The position numbers and the translations under genes were made by a program. Positions 60,701 to 64,000 of a stretch of 64,000 nt of DNA are shown piece by piece. Below the pieces are notes generated by a model. The model did not search any database. It saw only the letters and a program-made list of their open reading frames with translations, and was not told where the DNA came from. The DNA is taken from assembly GCA_963809695.1 (NCBI GenBank), contig CAWEKI010000007.1, forward strand, positions 1 to 64,000. The letters run 5' to 3'. Origin of the DNA: JAGDMJ01 sp963809695. GTDB taxonomy: Bacteria > Bacteroidota > Ignavibacteria > UBA10030 > UBA6906. Each line of letters begins with the position of its first letter. Within the stretch, counting starts at the first letter, position 1.

Positions 60701-61625
60701 CGGCAGCGGGAGCTATTCCGGTGCATGGTCCTTCGAGACTATGAAGACGGCGCCCCTGGCTGCCACTCTCGTCTCTCCGGCTAACGGCGCCTCAGGCCTT
60801 CCTGTGGTCGGTCTCTCCTTCCGCTGGACGAGCGTCCCCTCAGCGACCAATTACGGATTCCAATTGGGCACCGATTCGACCTTTGCCACGGGCCTCTTCA
60901 AGAATGACACTGGATTGGCCGATACAAGCAGGACGGTCAGCGGGCTTCAGACCGGCACGCGTTACTTCTGGCGGGTTCGGGCCCGCAACACAGCCGGATG
61001 GGGCATCTACTCTCCTGCCTGGGTACTGACCACGCTGGTCCCGCTCCCCGGGCAGGTCTCGCTCGTGAGTCCGCCGTCGGGATCGCTTGCTATTGCCGAC
61101 AGCAGCACTTTTACATGGCATAGACCCACACCGGGGGCAAGAGTTTACTGGTGTGAGATTGGGATGGATTCCCTGTTCACTTCTCTCCGGGATATCGACT
61201 CGACCTTGACCGATACCACAAGAGTTTTCCGGCCACTACTCAACGGCCGTTGGTACTACTGGCGCGTTCGCGGATGGAATCCCGGCGGGTGGGGTCCGTT
61301 CAGTGAGACACGGTCCATCCAGGTGATCATCAGTTCAGTGGCTGATCGCCCCGGCGTGCCGCAGACCTTCGCGCTTGAGCAGAACCATCCGAACCCGTTC
61401 AACCCGTCGACCAAGATCGGCTTCAGCCTTCCCCATGCGAGCGAGGCCAGGCTCGAAATCTACAATATGCTCGGGCAGAATATTTCTACAATACTCGACC
61501 AGCACCTGGAACCCGGCTACTACACGGTCACGTTTGACGCATCGGCGTTGCCCAGTGGAGTCTACATCTACCGCCTGGTGACATACAGCGGAGCACTGGT
61601 TCGCAAGATGGTCCTTGTGAAGTAG
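57726..61625 (+). CDS. Giant secreted polysaccharide-deacetylase-like protein with Ig-like, CBM, FN3-like and T9SS domains
   Basis: The 1299-residue product has a signal peptide (1-23), an N-terminal domain to about 145, then a NodB-like deacetylase domain (about 146-380). The latter shows TITADDW (Asp155/156) and SHTRTH (His210, His214) as metal and base residues. The usual Arg of the R-x-PY motif is missing (WIAPYG). Next come an Ig-like domain (396-477), a CBM4/9-like module (482-634: TNGSFESG...YYIDNVVLAR) and two more Ig-like domains (643-725, 731-813). Four FN3-like repeats (818-1203, each ending YFW-V-A or YYWRVRG) lead to the T9SS domain (about 1215-1299). It is probably a surface-attached carbohydrate-binding or modifying enzyme. 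AAAGGGG lies before the ATG. Confidence 0.9.
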   Translation: MRKRVLAVAGCLLLSATVTSVTAATKLFLTLKSVGEMIVSVDPSLHQEFGLSYPVTYKLGIPTGSSDLVAYCRHLESEAWALFPEKTTDNFFNGEEVVRFDYDANVAYVSAAFDSSSDDIFLRITDRAGQPVSIEFQNICPYYDNRQAAVTITADDWQESTNLEFVQAVHTLRSYRLPVTAAIITGGCTQNTWQTIQQELDSGSVEAASHTRTHVNPPYADPISEILGSKQDLLANLVMPPTFRNGSQGYVYSWIAPYGSTTPQTEVVVGQARYLVDRLTYTSNGNFTVWDTAQRRYAADGKTIEMGPLYGGVTNVSLLNSLFNQSLAGGNIYHLLIHPHDLAATDEWSKPYLPGHLAYISNRTNVWYANFGTLYAYHLLQDDSPGTIQIVSGAPSILVQPVSATARQKQTATFSVTAIGSAPLAHQWQKNGLDIPGANGALYTTPALTQADSSTFFRCVVSNGLGSVTSNSATLLVLPPVINVLTNGSFESGTSPWVFYSNGSATLTQVPFGIDGINSARLNIALQGTDVQLYQANLALQPNTDYQITFAAYSNSGHDFEVSLSKHVSPYTDYGLAARRFDIGASWENFSVTFTTKGFSGSVTDGRLWFSLAPYDTTGDVYYIDNVVLARVSDVAAPRSFAPTITVQPVAQTVTPGQTATFTVGATGTAPLNYQWQKNSAEIAGATSFSYTTPAITVFDGGVLYRCHISNTVGAVNSAEVHLTVINPKPPVVTTEPRDTTVEEGHSVHFTVAAAGDAPLTYQWQRNGGDIAGAVATSYSIAAAANADSGAGFRCIISNNTGTDTSRVAYLFVRSPLPIPKLIAPAMGDTNQPVSPVLSWHLSPGGYAYEVQVSTDSTFASRLIVNDSTIADTTDHVSGLSVATQYFWHVKAMATNAPFSLPWSFTTMVGPASTPVLVSPVNGTAGLGVASIDFVWQSARWATTYRLQIAADSLFASGIVLDDSTLTETSRTVATLHTDRRYFWRVSASGPGGSGSYSGAWSFETMKTAPLAATLVSPANGASGLPVVGLSFRWTSVPSATNYGFQLGTDSTFATGLFKNDTGLADTSRTVSGLQTGTRYFWRVRARNTAGWGIYSPAWVLTTLVPLPGQVSLVSPPSGSLAIADSSTFTWHRPTPGARVYWCEIGMDSLFTSLRDIDSTLTDTTRVFRPLLNGRWYYWRVRGWNPGGWGPFSETRSIQVIISSVADRPGVPQTFALEQNHPNPFNPSTKIGFSLPHASEARLEIYNMLGQNISTILDQHLEPGYYTVTFDASALPSGVYIYRLVTYSGALVRKMVLVK

Positions 61626-61820
61626 CATCGGGCCCCCTGTACTCTCTTCTTTCATGGCCTTCCTTTCAAGCAGCCTTCGAGTGCTGTGTGCAATCCTCAA
61701 ACGAACCAGTGGGTCAGATCAATGAGGGAAGATCACCCAACGGCTCGCATTGCATCGGACAGCAAAACAAAGGGGGGCAACATGGCAGTGTGCGTTCACT
61801 CACAGGGCAACCCCGACTCT

Positions 61821-61880
61821 CGTGAGTGGATGCACGCACGGTGAGCGTTGCCGGGTGACAGAGGTCACTGTCTGAACGAA
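61821..61880 (+). promoter_or_regulatory. Conserved leader segment upstream of the second deacetylase-like gene
   Basis: This matches 57509-57567 (GTGAGTGGATGCACGCA...GCCGGGTGAC...GTCA...TGA) and lies about 125 bp before the ATG. A small hairpin CACTCAC with GTGAGTG (61797-61828) overlaps its start, and GTGAC/GTCAC can pair around 61855-61868. I see no gene in 61626-62003 and no convincing riboswitch class. Confidence 0.4.
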
Positions 61881-62003
61881 TTCACCGTTGTGGAGGGCCT
61901 CAGACATTGCTTGTCTGAATCGCATTGACGATTATTCTCTCGCGAGCTGAAGCCATCGTGCAGTATCAGCCACTCGGTTCCAGGATACAAGGGGGAGTAT
62001 TCC

Positions 62004-64000
62004 ATGCGTACAAGGACACTGGCAGTCATTGGCTGTCTCCTTCTTTCTGCCACGTTCTCCAGTCTCACCGCCGCCAAAAAACTTGCTCTGACGCTGCAAA
62101 GAGTCGGAGAGATGATCATCTCAGTGGATCCTTCCTTTCACCAGGACTTCGGCCTTTCCTACCCGGTCACGTACAAGCTCCGCATACCAGCGGGAAGCAG
62201 CGCCCTGAAGGTCTACGAGAAATACCATGAGGCGGCGGCATGGAGCCAGCTCCCCGAGAAAACATCCGGGGATCATTTCAACGGCGAAGAAGCTGTTCGT
62301 TTTGACTACGGCGCGGAGGCGGCCTATGTCTCCGTCGCCTTTGATTCTTCGAGCGACGACATCTTTCTCAACGTCGTGGATGGATCGGGGCAAGGCGTCC
62401 CCATTGAGTTCCAGAACGTATGTCGCTACTATGATGACAGGCAGGCCGCGGTCACCTTCACGGCCGATGATTGGAAGGAGTATACAAACCTCGAGTTCCT
62501 GAAGGCGGTTCACACCTTGCGGTCATATCGCATTCCGGTAACAACAGCCATCATCACGGGCGGATGCATCCAGAGCACCTGGCAGACGATCCAGCAGGAG
62601 CTCGACTCCGGATACGTTGAGGCCGCTTCACACACACGGAGTCATCTTGATCCTCCGTACCCTGATCCGGTTTCAGAAATTGTCGGCTCCAAGCAGGATA
62701 TCCTGGCAAACCTCACCCTGCCTCCTCATTTTCGCAAGGGTTCGCAGGGATACGTCTACACGTGGATCGCCCCGTTCGGTTCTACCACGTCGGAAACCGA
62801 GGAACTCGTATCGCAAGCTCGCTACATCGTCGATCGGGGCGTCTTTGCTTCAAGTGGCGCGTTCAGTGCGTGGGATGCTTCAGCGGGGAGGTATGCGATG
62901 GACGGAAAAAGCATTGAGATGGGTGCTCTGTACGGAGGCTTTACTGATCTGGATGCGCTCAACGGCCGGTTTGATGCGGCCCTTGCGGGTGGAACCATTT
63001 ACCATGTGCTCATCCATCCCCACGATCTTGCCGCTACGGACGAATGGTCGAAAGGGTACATTCAAGGACACCTTGCACACATCAGCAACCGGACGAATGT
63101 CTGGTACGTGAACTTCGGCACTCTGTATGTTTACCACCTGCTCCAGGATGACGCTGCCGGCGCAATTCAGACCGCTTCCGGCGCCCCGTTGATCGTCGCA
63201 CAACCGGCCGGTGTGAGTACGACTCAAGGAGAAACTGCCATATTCTCAGTCACGGCCAGTGGCAGTGCACCGCTTATGTATCAATGGCAGAGAAACGGTG
63301 TTGACATTCCGGGCGCGACCAATGCCCTCTACGTCACCCCGGCTCTTACTCAAGCTGACAGCGGCGCCGTCTACGATTGTGTGGTGTCGAACAGCATCGG
63401 CTCGGTCACCACCGACAATGCCGCGCTGTCGGTGCTGCCTCTGGTAACGAATGTGGTCACCAACGGAAGCTTCGAATCGGGTTCTGCGCCCTGGACCTTC
63501 TACAGCAACGGTGCGGCCTCATTTACAATGACCTCCTCCGGGAGCGACGGTTCAAAGGCAGCGAAGGTCAGCATCACCACCGAAGGCACCAACGTGCAGC
63601 TCTATCAGCCCAACGTCACCCTGCAGCCAAACACGGACTACCGGCTCACGTTCGATGCCTACTCCAACAGCGGCCACGACCTTGAGTTGAACCTCACCAG
63701 GCATGTGAGCCCCTACACAAATTATGGACTGTCGTCTCGCAAGGTCGACCTTGGCACCAGCTGGCAGAGTTACTCGGTGACCTTCACCACGAGCGGTTTC
63801 TCCGGCACCGCCAGTGATGGCCGGCTCTGGTTCTGGCTCGCGCCGTACGGTGTCTCCGAGGATGAATATTATATTGACAATGTCACGCTCACCCGTGTAA
63901 GTGACCTGGCTCCTCCGATAAGTCCCCCTCAAATCACGGGTCAACCAGCGGCCCAGACTGTCATAGCCGGACAGACAGCCAGCTTCGCCGTCACCGCAAC
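62004..64000 (+). CDS. Paralogous giant deacetylase-like protein, 3' end outside the window
   Basis: The open frame from ATG 62004 (GGGGGAG 6-11 bases upstream) runs to the window edge, giving at least 665 residues. Compared with the previous gene it has the same signal peptide type and N-terminal domain (NFNGEE-to-HFNGEE region, RFDYGAEAAYVS). The deacetylase motifs are TFTADDW and SHTRSH, and the same missing Arg occurs (WIAPFG). An Ig-like domain, the CBM4/9-like module (VTNGSFESG...YYIDNVTL) and the start of the second Ig-like domain follow. It is strongly similar throughout, so this is a tandem duplication. The C-terminal part, including any T9SS domain, is not visible. Confidence 0.88.
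   Translation, partial: MRTRTLAVIGCLLLSATFSSLTAAKKLALTLQRVGEMIISVDPSFHQDFGLSYPVTYKLRIPAGSSALKVYEKYHEAAAWSQLPEKTSGDHFNGEEAVRFDYGAEAAYVSVAFDSSSDDIFLNVVDGSGQGVPIEFQNVCRYYDDRQAAVTFTADDWKEYTNLEFLKAVHTLRSYRIPVTTAIITGGCIQSTWQTIQQELDSGYVEAASHTRSHLDPPYPDPVSEIVGSKQDILANLTLPPHFRKGSQGYVYTWIAPFGSTTSETEELVSQARYIVDRGVFASSGAFSAWDASAGRYAMDGKSIEMGALYGGFTDLDALNGRFDAALAGGTIYHVLIHPHDLAATDEWSKGYIQGHLAHISNRTNVWYVNFGTLYVYHLLQDDAAGAIQTASGAPLIVAQPAGVSTTQGETAIFSVTASGSAPLMYQWQRNGVDIPGATNALYVTPALTQADSGAVYDCVVSNSIGSVTTDNAALSVLPLVTNVVTNGSFESGSAPWTFYSNGAASFTMTSSGSDGSKAAKVSITTEGTNVQLYQPNVTLQPNTDYRLTFDAYSNSGHDLELNLTRHVSPYTNYGLSSRKVDLGTSWQSYSVTFTTSGFSGTASDGRLWFWLAPYGVSEDEYYIDNVTLTRVSDLAPPISPPQITGQPAAQTVIAGQTASFAVTA

Noticed and set aside
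61797..61870. Cyclic-di-GMP riboswitch suggested by CACAGGGCAA upstream of the second giant gene
   Set aside because: Only the short word matches; the expected second stem and receptor sequence are absent, and the paralogous leader lacks the word.

Overview
The window is about 58-60% GC by eye and gene dense. It most resembles a member of the Bacteroidota/Ignavibacteriota (FCB) side of the tree. Four complete proteins end in a type IX secretion (T9SS) C-terminal sorting domain of the form NxPNPFNPSTxI...GVYxYRL...KxVLxK. DUF2723, DUF4783, DUF3788 and DUF4097 proteins, typical of this group, are also present. Many genes have good Shine-Dalgarno sequences (AGGAGG or AAAGGA), which argues against Bacteroidia in the strict sense and towards an Ignavibacteria-like lineage. 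This placement is inference.

Region 1 (1-8.3 kb) is accessory DNA beside the 3' end of a tRNA-Phe gene. It starts with a tyrosine recombinase interrupted by one in-frame TGA. Eight minus-strand genes follow, all for exported lipoproteins, outer-membrane barrels or a T9SS cargo, and most are unrecognised. Three structured repeats of 179, 180 and 182 bp lie between these genes, each 29-31 bp after a stop codon, with AAC...GTT ends. The arrangement looks like an integron cassette array (attC sites) without a recognisable IntI. A partial fourth end lies at 7666-7672.

Region 2 (8.3-22.2 kb) is core metabolism. It carries tRNA-Phe with 88-bp double-hairpin repeats just upstream, an acyl-CoA dehydrogenase, a frameshifted FabI-like reductase, glmS, pgeF, a 1315-residue NtrY-like histidine kinase, a DUF4783 protein and a pyrR-pyrB-pyrC operon. 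The pyr leader holds a 19-codon ORF, a possible pause hairpin and an intrinsic terminator.

Region 3 (22-34.5 kb) is mostly exported or membrane proteins: a choice-of-anchor-V-like T9SS protein, a C1 peptidase, a Tat amidase, an OmpA protein, TM2 and DUF2752 proteins, a Tat-exported Gfo/Idh/MocA oxidoreductase with a Tat-exported sugar-isomerase-like barrel, and an aldo/keto reductase.

Region 4 (34.5-57 kb) carries housekeeping genes (uvrC, era, glnB, secA, dacB-like, ftsH, prmA, Ppx/GppA, cysteine desulfurase, CnoX-like thioredoxin) among an M1 aminopeptidase, an EamA transporter, a DUF4097 protein, an M28 peptidase and a DUF2723 glycosyltransferase.

Region 5 (57.3-64 kb) has two tandem paralogous giant secreted proteins. 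Each starts with a polysaccharide-deacetylase-like domain followed by Ig-like and carbohydrate-binding modules. The complete copy also has fibronectin-like repeats and a T9SS tail; the second runs off the window. Their upstream leaders are also partly conserved.

Two genes (the FabI-like reductase and the 56900-57358 gene) look broken by one extra base in a short homopolymer, so assembly error is possible there.
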